A stretch of DNA of 64,000 nt from Betaproteobacteria bacterium RIFCSPLOWO2_02_FULL_63_19 (GTDB lineage Bacteria > Pseudomonadota > Gammaproteobacteria > Burkholderiales > SG8-39), in the NCBI GenBank assembly GCA_001770415.1, contig MEQX01000055.1:21828-85827 (forward strand), written 5' to 3'. Each line of letters begins with the position of its first letter. Position 1 is the first letter of the stretch. Made by a program: the position numbers and the translations under genes. Positions 36,361 through 45,263 of this stretch are shown piece by piece. The notes under the pieces were generated by a model. The model was not told the origin of the DNA, did no database searches, and saw nothing but the letters and a program-made list of their open reading frames with translations.

Positions 36361-37047
36361 ATGGCGGCAATCAACGCGAACCCCATACTCAAGGCGGCAG
36401 GCCTCTCGAAAAACGTGCCCAGCGGGGCGCAAACACTCACCATTCTGCAGGATATCGAACTGGCGGTCATGCCGGGCGAAGCGCTCGCCGTGCTGGGCGC
36501 CTCGGGTTCGGGCAAATCGACCCTGCTCGGGCTGCTGGCGGGGTTGGATGCTCCCAGCCTGGGAAGCGTCTGGCTGGACGGCCATGAGCTGTTCAAGCTT
36601 GACGAGGATGGCCGCGCGGTGTTGCGGGCCAAGCTGCTGGGATTCGTTTTTCAGTCCTTCCAGCTGTTGCCGGCGCTCAACGCCCAGGAGAACGTGATGC
36701 TGCCGCTCGAACTCGCGGGCAGCAGGAACGCGGCGGCGCTTGCGACGGCGATGTTGGAGCGGGTGGGCCTTGGCGCTCGCCTGCACCACTACCCGAAACA
36801 TCTGTCCGGAGGCGAACAGCAGCGCGTGGCACTGGCTCGCGCCTTCGTCATGCAGCCCAAACTCCTGCTCGCCGACGAGCCTACCGGCAATCTGGATGCA
36901 GCGACCGGTGCCGGGATCATTGAGCTGATGTTTCAGCTCAACGCCGAGCACGGGACTACGCTGGTGCTGGTTACGCACGACGAAATGCTTGCCCGCCGCT
37001 GCACTCGGCAGATCCGCCTCGCCGGCGGACGCATCATGGCGGGCTGA
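36361..37047 (+). CDS. ybbA: ABC transporter ATP-binding protein (YbbA-like)
   Basis: A 228-residue ABC ATPase of the MacB/LolD type. Walker [12 protein letters not shown], signature [15 protein letters not shown], Walker [12 protein letters not shown] and the H-loop VTHDE are complete; the Q-loop region is [18 protein letters not shown]. It diverges from tesA with a single base between the predicted starts and is followed by the permease gene, so it pairs with that protein as YbbA-YbbP. The transported substrate is unknown. Confidence 0.9.
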   Translation: MAAINANPILKAAGLSKNVPSGAQTLTILQDIELAVMPGEALAVLGASGSGKSTLLGLLAGLDAPSLGSVWLDGHELFKLDEDGRAVLRAKLLGFVFQSFQLLPALNAQENVMLPLELAGSRNAAALATAMLERVGLGARLHHYPKHLSGGEQQRVALARAFVMQPKLLLADEPTGNLDAATGAGIIELMFQLNAEHGTTLVLVTHDEMLARRCTRQIRLAGGRIMAG

Positions 37048-37094
37048 TTGCTGGTGAATCCAAGTCGGAACGTGAAGAACTGGGTTTTGTATAC

Positions 37095-37146
37095 GTCTCG
37101 CGATTTCGAGCAGTTGCATACTGCGCAACTGCTCGAAATCGCGAGA
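37095..37146. repeat. Long perfect hairpin inside the ybbA-ybbP operon
   Basis: Perfect 22-base arms (37096-37117 and 37125-37146) around a 7-base loop ATACTGC. The left arm reads TCTCGCGATTTCGAGCAG then TTGC. No T-run follows, so it is not a classical intrinsic terminator. It sits in the 155-base gap before the permease gene. Confidence 0.75.
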
Positions 37147-37202
37147 TCTGGAACAAGCAGCATGAGCGCTTCGGTTTCAATCCGGCTTCGGCGTCCGTTG
37201 AC

Positions 37203-39710
37203 ATGCTCCCGCTGTCGCTGAAAATGCTCGGGCGCGACTGGCGCGCAGGGGAGCTGCGCGTACTTGCGCTTGCGCTGGTGGTCGCGGTGGCCAGCGTAAC
37301 CAGCGTCGGCTTCTTCGCCGATCGCGTGCGTCAGGCACTCGCACGCGAAGCCCACCAGCTGCTGGGCGCCGACTTGGTCCTGCGCGCCGACCATGGGTGG
37401 CCGGACGAGGTGCGCGAGGAAATTGTCCGCAGGGGCCTCGCACGCGCGGAGACGCTGAACTTCGTCAGCATGGTGAGAGGCTCGGCCCAGGCCCAGCTCG
37501 CCAGCATCAAGGCGGTATCGCGCGGCTATCCGCTGCGCGGGACGCTGCGCGTGGCGCAGCGAATGAACGCACCCGACGCAGCGACCCGTGAGGTTCCGAG
37601 GCGAGGCACCGTTTGGATAGACGAACGCATGGCGCTGGCGTTGGGAGTCACCGGCAGGCTCGACAATAATGCCGTGATCGAGCTCGGCAACGTGACATTT
37701 ACCGTGGACGCGATACTGACCATGGAGCCCGACAGGGGCGTATCGTTCTTCAACATAGCCCCACGCCTGATGATGAATCTGGCGGACGTGCCAGCGACCG
37801 GCCTGGTGCAGACAGGAAGCCGGGTCGTCTATCAGTTGCTCGCCTCGGGCGAGCGGGAAGAAGTCGATGCATTCGAGAAATGGCTTTCGCCGCGCCTTGC
37901 ACGAGGCGAGCGTCTGCGCAGCCTGGCCAATGCTCGCCCGGAGATACGTGCATCGCTGGAGCGGGCGCAGAAGTTCATAGGACTGACCGCCATGCTGGCG
38001 GTCGTTCTGGCGGCGGTGGCGGTGTCCCTTGCCACCCGGCGTTACACGCAAAGGCATCTGGATGCTTATGCGGTGATGCGCTGCCTGGGCGCCACCCAGA
38101 CAAGCTTGTTTTCGCTGTTCGCCGGTGAATTCCTTGGGCTGGGCGTTCTCGCGTGCGCTGTCGGATGCGCGGCCGGCTATGTCGCGCAGCTGGTCATTGC
38201 GTCGTTGGTCGCAAACCTGGTCGTCGTGCCGCTGCCGCCGCCCTCGCTATTGCCTGCAGTGCAGGGATTGGTCATCGGCATCGTGCTCCTGCTCGGTTTC
38301 GCGCTGCCGCCGCTGCTGCAACTGAAGGGCGTGCCGGCGTTGCGGGTTATTCGCCGTGAACTGGGCCCGCCGGCGGAAACTGCGCTGATGGCGTACGCGG
38401 CAGGCGCGCTGACTATCGGCGCGCTGCTGGTCTGGCAGGCCGATGAAGTACGGCTTGGAATGATCGTGATGGGAGGATTTTCACTCGCGCTTGCGGTATT
38501 CAGCTTGGCTGCTTTCGGCGCGCTGAGATTTCTGGGCCGCGCAGTGCGCGGACGCGCGACGCTGCACGGTAGCATCGCATGGCGCTACGGTCTGGCGAGC
38601 CTGGCGAGGCGCACGCGCACGAACGTGGTGCAGATTCTGGCGTTGAGTCTCGGGCTTACCGCTATCCTGCTGCTTACTTTCACGCGCGGGGATCTGCTCG
38701 CCACATGGCAGGCCAGGATCCCAGAAAATGCACCGAACAGGTTCATCGTCAATATCCAGCCGGAACAACGCGCGCCGCTGATGAAGTTCTTCAGTGACAA
38801 TACCGTCGCGGAGCCGCAGGTCTACCCGATGGTTCGCGGCCGCTATATGGCGAAGAACGGAGTTCCGGTCGACGTCGATCAGTTCGAAGCGCGGGCCCGC
38901 AGAATGGTGGAGCGGGAATTCAATCTGTCGTATATGGAAACGATGCCCGGGCACAACCGGATAGTCGAGGGACGACCGTTCGAACGCACAGAACTGGAAA
39001 GCGGTGGCCTGTCAGTGGAGGAGGGCATCGCGAAGACCCTCGGTTGGAACGTCGGGGACCGTCTCACCTGGGAAGTCGCAGGTCAGTCAATCACCGCGCC
39101 GGTGACCAGCGTACGAAAGCTCGAGTGGGACTCGATGCAGGTAAATTTTTTCGTCATCGCAACGCCGGGGTTGCTCGCGGGCGCGCCGACCTCGTTCATC
39201 ACCAGTTTTTATCTGCCTCACTCGCTGGCGCCGCTGAGCAACCGGCTTTCGCAACGCTTCCCGAACATGACGGTAGTCGACCTGAGCGCCATCATGCGCC
39301 AGCTGCAGGACGTAACGAACCAGGTAATCCGCGCTGTCCAATTCGTATTTCTGTTCGCCGTTGGCGCCGGGCTGCTCGTACTCTATTCGGCGCTGCTGTC
39401 GACCCAGGATGAGCGCGTCCAGGAGGCGGCGGTGATGCGCGCGCTCGGCGCGACTCGAACGCAGGTGCTCAACGCGCAGCGCTCGGAGTTCATCGCATTG
39501 GGCCTGATTGCGGGAGGGCTCGCCGCCTGCGGCGCCACCGGAATCGGCTACGCAATTGCAGCGTTCGTATTTCAGTTTCCGTTTCATTTGAATCACTGGG
39601 TCTGGCTTGCCGGGCCGGCGCTCGGACTGGCCTGCCTCCTGATCAACGCGTTCGCGGCGGCGCGCTCGCTATTGCGGCAGCCGCCCATAATGGCTCTGCG
39701 CGAGCTGTAG
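37203..39710 (+). CDS. ybbP: ABC transporter permease with two FtsX domains (YbbP-like)
   Basis: An 835-residue membrane protein. After a first helix (about 15-35) come a periplasmic domain, a three-helix FtsX-like block (about 260-385; RYTQRHLDAYAVMRCLGAT), a central helical region, a second periplasmic domain, and a C-terminal FtsX block (about 715-830; EAAVMRALGATRTQVLNAQR). The paired MRCLGAT and MRALGAT motifs mark the two FtsX units. E. coli YbbP is a putative metabolite or envelope exporter; the function here is unproven. It follows ybbA after a hairpin-containing gap. Confidence 0.9.
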   Translation: MLPLSLKMLGRDWRAGELRVLALALVVAVASVTSVGFFADRVRQALAREAHQLLGADLVLRADHGWPDEVREEIVRRGLARAETLNFVSMVRGSAQAQLASIKAVSRGYPLRGTLRVAQRMNAPDAATREVPRRGTVWIDERMALALGVTGRLDNNAVIELGNVTFTVDAILTMEPDRGVSFFNIAPRLMMNLADVPATGLVQTGSRVVYQLLASGEREEVDAFEKWLSPRLARGERLRSLANARPEIRASLERAQKFIGLTAMLAVVLAAVAVSLATRRYTQRHLDAYAVMRCLGATQTSLFSLFAGEFLGLGVLACAVGCAAGYVAQLVIASLVANLVVVPLPPPSLLPAVQGLVIGIVLLLGFALPPLLQLKGVPALRVIRRELGPPAETALMAYAAGALTIGALLVWQADEVRLGMIVMGGFSLALAVFSLAAFGALRFLGRAVRGRATLHGSIAWRYGLASLARRTRTNVVQILALSLGLTAILLLTFTRGDLLATWQARIPENAPNRFIVNIQPEQRAPLMKFFSDNTVAEPQVYPMVRGRYMAKNGVPVDVDQFEARARRMVEREFNLSYMETMPGHNRIVEGRPFERTELESGGLSVEEGIAKTLGWNVGDRLTWEVAGQSITAPVTSVRKLEWDSMQVNFFVIATPGLLAGAPTSFITSFYLPHSLAPLSNRLSQRFPNMTVVDLSAIMRQLQDVTNQVIRAVQFVFLFAVGAGLLVLYSALLSTQDERVQEAAVMRALGATRTQVLNAQRSEFIALGLIAGGLAACGATGIGYAIAAFVFQFPFHLNHWVWLAGPALGLACLLINAFAAARSLLRQPPIMALREL

Positions 39711-39791
39711 CCAGAAGTCGCGACGCGGGACCGCCGGCGGTGGCGTGGCCCGCACAACGGCTACAATGAACCTCATCCGACAGTCAACGCC

Positions 39792-41030
39792 ATGATCGAA
39801 CTGGCAATCGCAGCCGTCGTAGCGGCACTCGTGATCCTCGCCTGGCTCGCGTGGCGGCTGCTGTCGCTCGAGCGCCGTATCGAGCAAATGCCGGTCGTGC
39901 TTGAGCAGGGCCTGGAGGCGAAACACCGGACCATGCTCATGGATCTGCACGCCGGACTGACGCAGCAGGGAGATCGGGTCGGCAGCCACGTCGCGGAATC
40001 GGGGGAACGGCTGCGCGGCGCAGTGGCCGAGGAACTGCGGCAGACGCGTGACACGCTGCACGCACTGCGCCTGTCGTTGGCGCAGGAACTCGGCCAGAGC
40101 CGGGAAGCGATGGCACAGAAGCTCACCGACTCGACGCAGGCGCTGACTGCGAAGGTCGAGGAAAGACTCGATCAGATCTCTGGCAAGGTGAGTGAACGGC
40201 TCGACGAGGGATTCAAGAAGACCAACGAAACGTTCGTCAGCGTAATGCAGCGGCTGGCAACCATCGACGAGGCGCAGAAGAAGATCGAAAGTCTGACCGG
40301 CAGCGTCGTCAGCCTGCAGGAACTGCTCGGGGACAAGCGCTCGCGCGGTGCGTTCGGGGAGGTCCAACTGGAAGCACTGGTACGCAATGTGTTGCCCACG
40401 TCGGCGTTCGACATGCAGTACACGCTCTCGAATGGCAGCCGCGCAGATTGCGTGATAAGGCTGCCGGATCCGACTGGTATGGTCGCAGTGGACTCGAAAT
40501 TTCCGCTGGAAAACTATCACCGCATGTTCGACCGTGACGCGAGCGAGGCGGACCGGGGAGTAGCGCAGAAGGCCTTCAAGCAGGACATACGGCGTCATGT
40601 CGATGCGATCGCAGGCAAATACATTATTGCCAACGAAACCTCGGACGGAGCGGTGATGTTCGTTCCGGCCGAGGCAGTGTTTGCGGAGATTCACGCCTAT
40701 CACGCCGATGTCGTCGATTACGCGACAGGCAAGCACGTCTGGATCGTTTCTCCGACGACGCTGATGGCGGTACTGAACACGGCGCGCGCCGTTCTGAAGG
40801 ACGTGGAAACGCGCAAACAGGTGCATGTGATCAAGGAGGCGCTGGCGCGCCTGGGCGCGGACTTCAGGCGTTTTGACGAGCGCATGAAAAGGCTCGCCGA
40901 CCACATACGCCAAGCGCATCAGGACGCCGAAGACGTTCAGACCAGCAGCCGCAAGATTACGCAACAGTTTGCCCGGATCGAGGCAGCGGAGATCGATCAG
41001 ACGCCCGAAATCGAGGATAGATCGAGCTAG
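39792..41030 (+). CDS. rmuC: DNA recombination protein RmuC
   Basis: A 412-residue protein. A single N-terminal helix (MIELAIAAVVAALVILAWLA) anchors a long coiled coil (about 50-180, rich in Gln, Glu, Arg), followed by the RmuC domain (about 180-400; SLQELLGDKRSRGAFGEVQL, then VDSKFPLENYHRM and VWIVSPTTLMAVLNTARAV). RmuC limits recombination at inverted repeats in E. coli; its nuclease fold is predicted. The stop TAG at 41028-41030 lies four bases before the palindromic repeat. Confidence 0.92.
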   Translation: MIELAIAAVVAALVILAWLAWRLLSLERRIEQMPVVLEQGLEAKHRTMLMDLHAGLTQQGDRVGSHVAESGERLRGAVAEELRQTRDTLHALRLSLAQELGQSREAMAQKLTDSTQALTAKVEERLDQISGKVSERLDEGFKKTNETFVSVMQRLATIDEAQKKIESLTGSVVSLQELLGDKRSRGAFGEVQLEALVRNVLPTSAFDMQYTLSNGSRADCVIRLPDPTGMVAVDSKFPLENYHRMFDRDASEADRGVAQKAFKQDIRRHVDAIAGKYIIANETSDGAVMFVPAEAVFAEIHAYHADVVDYATGKHVWIVSPTTLMAVLNTARAVLKDVETRKQVHVIKEALARLGADFRRFDERMKRLADHIRQAHQDAEDVQTSSRKITQQFARIEAAEIDQTPEIEDRSS

Positions 41031-41033
41031 CCG

Positions 41034-41106
41034 GTAGCGTGCGCCGTGCGCACGTTGGGATCGTGCGCCGTGCGCACGTTGGGATCGTGCGCGAAGCGCA
41101 CGCTAC
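41034..41106. repeat. Palindromic tandem-repeat element, copy 2
   Basis: A 73-bp element with the same perfect ends as the copy at 1926-2043: GTAGCGTGCGC at the start and GCGCACGCTAC at the end. It holds two 24-base units GTGCGCCGTGCGCACGTTGG plus GATC and the same terminal unit with GCGAAGCGC. It fills the convergent rmuC-apt junction, and the apt stop codon TAG (41103-41105) is part of the element's end. Confidence 0.88.
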
Positions 41107-41624
41107 AAGTACTCGAAGAACGAAAACACGCTCAGGCCCCGCTTCTCGAGCCGCTTGCGGCCGCCAAGCTCGACAATTTCCTGAACGTAGCAGCATTCCA
41201 CCACTTCGGCCCCCGTGTCTTTAACGAGCGTGAGCGCAGCTTCGCTGAGCGCGCCCGTCGCCAGCAAATCATCCACGAATACCACGCGATCGCCCTTCGC
41301 GATCGCATCGGCGCTCATCTGCAGGCGCTCCGAGACCGGCCCGACATCCTGCGCTCGGCTGAGGGTTCCCCCGGGCAGCGCGCCCAGTGAACGGACGGGG
41401 ACGAAACCCGCGCCGAGCCGGTAGGCAAGTGCCGCGCCGATCACGAACCCGCGCCACTCCATGCAGACGAACTTGCGAATGTCAAGTTGCCCATAGCGCA
41501 CGGCGAGCTCGTCGATCAAGGCGTGAAACCCCGCGCCGTCCATCAGCAGCGTGGTCAGGTCGTAGTAGACCGCTCCGCGGCTCGGGTAGTCGGGGATCTT
41601 GCGGATCAGCGAGCGCGTGTCCAT
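41103..41624 (-). CDS. apt: Adenine phosphoribosyltransferase-like protein
   Basis: A 173-residue type I phosphoribosyltransferase that salvages adenine to AMP with PRPP. The start is SLIRKIPDYPSRGAVYYDLT, and the PRPP motif is VVFVDDLLATGAL. It differs from typical Apt at several conserved points: EWRG for EARG, RSLGALP for RKPGKLP, AQDVGPVSE for YDLEYG, and GAL for GGT after the PRPP motif. It may be a divergent member with altered purine preference. The TAG stop comes from the adjoining repeat element, and the protein ends FFEYL. Confidence 0.8.
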   Translation of the reverse strand: MDTRSLIRKIPDYPSRGAVYYDLTTLLMDGAGFHALIDELAVRYGQLDIRKFVCMEWRGFVIGAALAYRLGAGFVPVRSLGALPGGTLSRAQDVGPVSERLQMSADAIAKGDRVVFVDDLLATGALSEAALTLVKDTGAEVVECCYVQEIVELGGRKRLEKRGLSVFSFFEYL

Positions 41625-41763
41625 AGGGTGTTAGATCACATTGTTTCGTGCAGGATACAACAGCCACCGACCGTTCGCACGCCGCATCGGTCGGCGTCGG
41701 CCCCGTGGCATGCGAATCGCGAGCGTGTGATGCGTCGGTTCGACACCAAACAGCAACGTGTGA

Positions 41764-42081
41764 TACTTTGCCCCATGGCGCAAGGCCAATCGTGACAGCG
41801 TAATCGGCTTTCTGAAGGGCCTGATCGATGCGACACGCTGGTTGTTCGATCCGGCGACGTCGCAGCAGGCGATGCGGCAGATGTCCGCGGGCGGGGCCGA
41901 CGGCGCGAAGTTCGCCGAGGCCCTCGACCGGGTTCCGCGCGAACTTGTTCTTGACCGCGACGGCCTCGGGGTCGTGCTCGAGCTGCGCGTGTGTTTCGGA
42001 ATGACCCCGAGCCAGGGGAGCGATCTGGCGAGCTATGTGGATACATCCTACGCCGAAGAAGCGATCAGGACGACGCATTGA
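41764..42081 (+). pseudogene. C-terminal fragment of an ABC-type solute-binding protein (NMT1/TauA-like)
   Basis: Open from 41764, the frame encodes FAPWRKANRDSVIGFLKGLI, then DATRWLFDPATSQQAM, and ends LDLASYVDTSY-like sequence (GSDLASYVDTSYAEEAIRTT). This matches the C-terminal third of NMT1-type binding proteins, where the chain reads WakANRdavigFL..ATRWL. The first two thirds and signal peptide are missing, with a stop at 41761. It probably represents a decayed transporter gene. Confidence 0.6.
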
Positions 42082-42111
42082 GACTGTGGTGTTCAACGGA
42101 AGGAGGAAACT

Positions 42112-43053
42112 ATGAAAGCACATCGATGGATCACGACTGCCGTCGCGGCGGCGGCGCTCGGATGCGCCGCAAGCGCATTGGCGGCATATCCGGAGAAAAA
42201 CATCAAGCTGATCATCCCGACGCCGCCGGGAGGCGGTTTCCATGTCTATGCTCAGGCAGTCGCGCCGTATCTGGCCAAGTACCTGGGCAACGACATCAAG
42301 GTCGTGCTCGAGAACATGCCGGGTTCGGGATTTCGCCGCGCCACCAGCGCGCTCTATAACGCGAAACCCGACGGCTACACCATCGGCCTGGTCGGCATAG
42401 GCATTACGCTGCTGCCGCAGGTGAAGGGCGACAAGCTCGACTACGACCTGCACAAGTTCACGTGGATCGGACGGCTCGCCTATGATGGACTCGCCATAGG
42501 TGTCAAGAAGGATTCGCCGATCAACAGCATCGCGGACCTGAAGGCGCTCAATCGGCCGATCAAGTGGCCGCATACGCAGCGCTTCTATCCTGGCGTGTTC
42601 GCCGCAGCGCTCGGCTACCCGATACAGGTCATAACGGGCTACAAGGGCGGCCGTGATTACATCACCGCTGTCGTGCGCGGCGACGGTGAGGCATTCGTGC
42701 ATGTCCCGAGTTCGACGCGCGGTTTTATCAAGTCGGGCAAGGTGAAACTGATCGCGCTGTTCGACGATCGATACAAGAAGGAGTTTCCCGGCATCCCCAC
42801 GGCCGACGATCTCGGACACCCGGAACTCAAGAAAGTGACCACGGAGCGGCTGCTCGCGGGCCCTCCGGGCATGCCGACAGACATCACCCAGAAGCTGGTT
42901 ACCGCGCTCGAGAAGTCGATCGCGGACCCGGAACTGCAGGCGTGGTCGAAAAAGGCGAAACGCCCGTTTCAGCCGCTGACACCCAAGGGGGTCAAGGCGG
43001 TCGTCGACGGACAGTTCGAGTTCTTCGAACCGTTCAAGAAATTGATCGATTGA
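42112..43053 (+). CDS. tctC: Tripartite tricarboxylate transporter substrate-binding protein (Bug/TctC family)
   Basis: A 313-residue periplasmic binding protein with a signal peptide (MKAHRWITTAVAAAALGCAA, cut near ALA). The Bug-family hallmarks are YPEKNIKLIIPTPPGGGFHV and ENMPGSGFRRATSALYNAKP (canonical PGGG.D and N.PGAGG..A). A strong AAGGAGG lies eight bases before the ATG. The substrate is probably a carboxylate but cannot be named. It is followed by tctA and tctB, so the three-component set is complete. Confidence 0.9.
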   Translation: MKAHRWITTAVAAAALGCAASALAAYPEKNIKLIIPTPPGGGFHVYAQAVAPYLAKYLGNDIKVVLENMPGSGFRRATSALYNAKPDGYTIGLVGIGITLLPQVKGDKLDYDLHKFTWIGRLAYDGLAIGVKKDSPINSIADLKALNRPIKWPHTQRFYPGVFAAALGYPIQVITGYKGGRDYITAVVRGDGEAFVHVPSSTRGFIKSGKVKLIALFDDRYKKEFPGIPTADDLGHPELKKVTTERLLAGPPGMPTDITQKLVTALEKSIADPELQAWSKKAKRPFQPLTPKGVKAVVDGQFEFFEPFKKLID

Positions 43054-43083
43054 ACGGTAGTCCTGTCAACGGGGGACGCACCG

Positions 43084-43110
43084 GATGCCCGTGACCCATC
43101 GGGTCGCATC
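43084..43110 (+). promoter_or_regulatory. Small intercistronic hairpin between tctC and tctA
   Basis: GATGC (43084-43088) pairs with GCATC (43106-43110), and GACCC (43093-43097) with GGGTC (43101-43105). Such a structure could protect the upstream binding-protein message; this is inference. Confidence 0.35.
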
Positions 43111-43163
43111 GGCGTCTCCCGGTCCATCCGTTTCCAAGGTTTGCGATGTTCGGATGCTGATGC

Positions 43164-44654
43164 ATGCTTGAATTGTCTCTCGACGCGCTGGCACTGCTGT
43201 GCACGGTCAAGGGCCTGACGTTCCTGACCGCCGGTACTCTGGTAGGACTGCTGTTCGGCGCGATTCCGGGTCTGGGCGGAGCAACGGCGCTGGCGCTGCT
43301 GATCCCGCTCACGTTTGGCATGGAACCGCGCTCGGCGATGTTTCTGATCGGCGGTGTGCTTGGCTCGGTGGCCTTCGGCGGATCGATCACCGCCATTCTG
43401 CTGAATACGCCCGGCATGGCGCCGAATGCCGCGACCGTGTTCGACGGTTATCCGATGGCGCAGCAGGGCCGCGCCGGTGCCGCGATAGGCGCCGCAGCGA
43501 CCGCCTCATCGCTGGGCGGGTTGCTCGGCGTGGTCATCCTGGTGGCAATCATGCCGGTGGCCGAGGCAATTGTGCTCGCATTCGGACCGCCGGAATTTTT
43601 CGTGCTTGCACTGCTGGGACTGTGCGCAATCGCGGTGTCCACGATGGGCCATACGCTGCGCGGCCTGGTGGTCGCGGGCGTCGGGCTGCTGCTGTCGTAC
43701 GTCGGCGTGGACGCGGTATCGGGACTGCCGCGATACACGCTGGATTACGAATACCTGCGCGACGGTATTCCGGTCATTCCAGCCCTGATCGGGCTGTTCG
43801 CAATTTCCGAAATGATCCATCTGTCGGTCAAGGGCGGGACGGTGGCGGCCGACCGCGAAATGGTCCGGATCACGCGCATCCGCGACGGCATCTTTGCCGT
43901 CTTCAAGCAGTACCCGACCCTGCTGCGCGGTTCGGCGATCGGCGCGTTCATCGGCGCGGTTCCGGGACTCGGCGGCACGGTGGCATCGTTTCTCGCCTAT
44001 TCGGCGACGGTGAGCATGTCGCGCGACAAGCAGAGTTTCGGCAAGGGAAACATCCAGGGTGTCATCGCGCCCGAGAGCGCCAACAACGCCAAGGACGGCG
44101 GTGCGCTGATTCCGACGCTCGCGTTCGGAATTCCGGGCAGCGCGGAAATGGGCGTGTTCATGGGCGTGCTGATCATGCACGGCATGGACCCGGGGCCGAT
44201 GCTGCTTATCGACAGCAAAGAGGTGATCGTTGCGTTGATCCTGGCGCTTTCCGTCGCATGCGTGCTGGCCTCGGTCATCGGCCTGGCCTGCGCCCGATGG
44301 CTTGCGCTGATCACGCTGGTTGACGTACGCATTCTCGTGCCGATCGTCGTGGCGACAGCCATGGTCGGTGCCTACGCGCTGCACTCGAGCGTTGAAGATG
44401 TCGTCGTGGCGCTGATATTTGGAGTGTTGGGCTACCTGATGACGCGCTTGGAGTACCCCAAGCTGCCGATGGTGATTGCATTGATACTCGGTGAAACGGC
44501 CGAGCGCAATCTGGCGCAGGCGCTGGCGATCAGTGACGGCCGCTGGAGTATCTTCATCGAGCGTCCGGTGTCGCTGACCCTGATCGTGTTGACGCTCGCG
44601 TTTCTCGCCTTCCCGGTTGTTGTGTCGACCTTGGATCGACGCAGGTCCCGTTGA
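43164..44654 (+). CDS. tctA: Tripartite tricarboxylate transporter large permease TctA
   Basis: A 496-residue permease with about 12 helices. The family signatures are GLLFGAIPGLGGATALALLI, the GSVAFGGSITAILLNTPGMA segment (GSI..ILLN.PG is diagnostic), and a repeat of the same motif type at AVPGLGGTVASFLAYSATV. PESANNAKDGGALIPTLAFG is the second hallmark. It starts 110 bases after tctC and is followed by tctB one base after its stop. Confidence 0.93.
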   Translation: MLELSLDALALLCTVKGLTFLTAGTLVGLLFGAIPGLGGATALALLIPLTFGMEPRSAMFLIGGVLGSVAFGGSITAILLNTPGMAPNAATVFDGYPMAQQGRAGAAIGAAATASSLGGLLGVVILVAIMPVAEAIVLAFGPPEFFVLALLGLCAIAVSTMGHTLRGLVVAGVGLLLSYVGVDAVSGLPRYTLDYEYLRDGIPVIPALIGLFAISEMIHLSVKGGTVAADREMVRITRIRDGIFAVFKQYPTLLRGSAIGAFIGAVPGLGGTVASFLAYSATVSMSRDKQSFGKGNIQGVIAPESANNAKDGGALIPTLAFGIPGSAEMGVFMGVLIMHGMDPGPMLLIDSKEVIVALILALSVACVLASVIGLACARWLALITLVDVRILVPIVVATAMVGAYALHSSVEDVVVALIFGVLGYLMTRLEYPKLPMVIALILGETAERNLAQALAISDGRWSIFIERPVSLTLIVLTLAFLAFPVVVSTLDRRRSR

Positions 44655-44655
44655 C

Positions 44656-45144
44656 ATGGCACGACGACCCGAATCGATATCGAAATTCATCGCCCCGGGC
44701 GTGATTTGCGCCTTCGCGGTGTTGATGCTCGTCTGGACCTACGAGTACCAGCCGGCGATGCGCAGACTGCCGCTGCTGGTCGCGTGGTCGACCATCTTTT
44801 TCGCGATCCTCGACGGATTGAGCCGCACCGATTCAAAAATGGGACGGGCGATCAACGGGCTGTTTTCCTGGGGATTCGGCATGCCGGACATCTCCGGCCG
44901 AATCTCGCCGTCGCTGCGCACCGAAGTGCGGTCCATTGCGTGGATCGCCGGCTTCGTGGCACTTGTCGCGGCGGCCGGTTTCTACGCCGCGATTCCGATT
45001 TATATTCTGCTGGCGACCCGCCTGCAGGCTCGCGCCGGGTGGCTCACATCGGCCGCAGCGGCGCTGGCCGTGCTCGGCGCGGTCTGGGCACTGTTTTCGG
45101 GCCTGTTGGACTACCACATCTACAGCGGCTTGCTGTTCCGCTGA
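44656..45144 (+). CDS. tctB: Tripartite tricarboxylate transporter small permease TctB
   Basis: A 162-residue membrane protein with four hydrophobic segments (FIAPGVICAFAVLMLVW; LPLLVAWSTIFFAIL; IAWIAGFVALVAAAGFYAAI; SAAAALAVLGAVWALFSGLL), the pattern of TctB small subunits. Sequence conservation in this family is low, and identification rests largely on size, topology and position. ATG 44656 begins one base after the tctA stop. The C-terminus ends YHIYSGLLFR. Confidence 0.85.
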   Translation: MARRPESISKFIAPGVICAFAVLMLVWTYEYQPAMRRLPLLVAWSTIFFAILDGLSRTDSKMGRAINGLFSWGFGMPDISGRISPSLRTEVRSIAWIAGFVALVAAAGFYAAIPIYILLATRLQARAGWLTSAAAALAVLGAVWALFSGLLDYHIYSGLLFR

Positions 45145-45263
45145 GTCGATGATCTGCAGCCCGGCCTGACGGGAGGGCAGCGGCGCACGACCTCGTGGAC
45201 GCGATGCCGCATGACACCCGAAATCGCGGTTTCGAACCACGCGGCCCATTGTGTCCGGAGCTG

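Noticed and set aside
37048-37202. Intrinsic terminator between the YbbA-like and YbbP-like genes
   Set aside because: The hairpin is strong but lacks a following T-run on either strand, and the two genes form one transporter, so I list it as a hairpin repeat instead.
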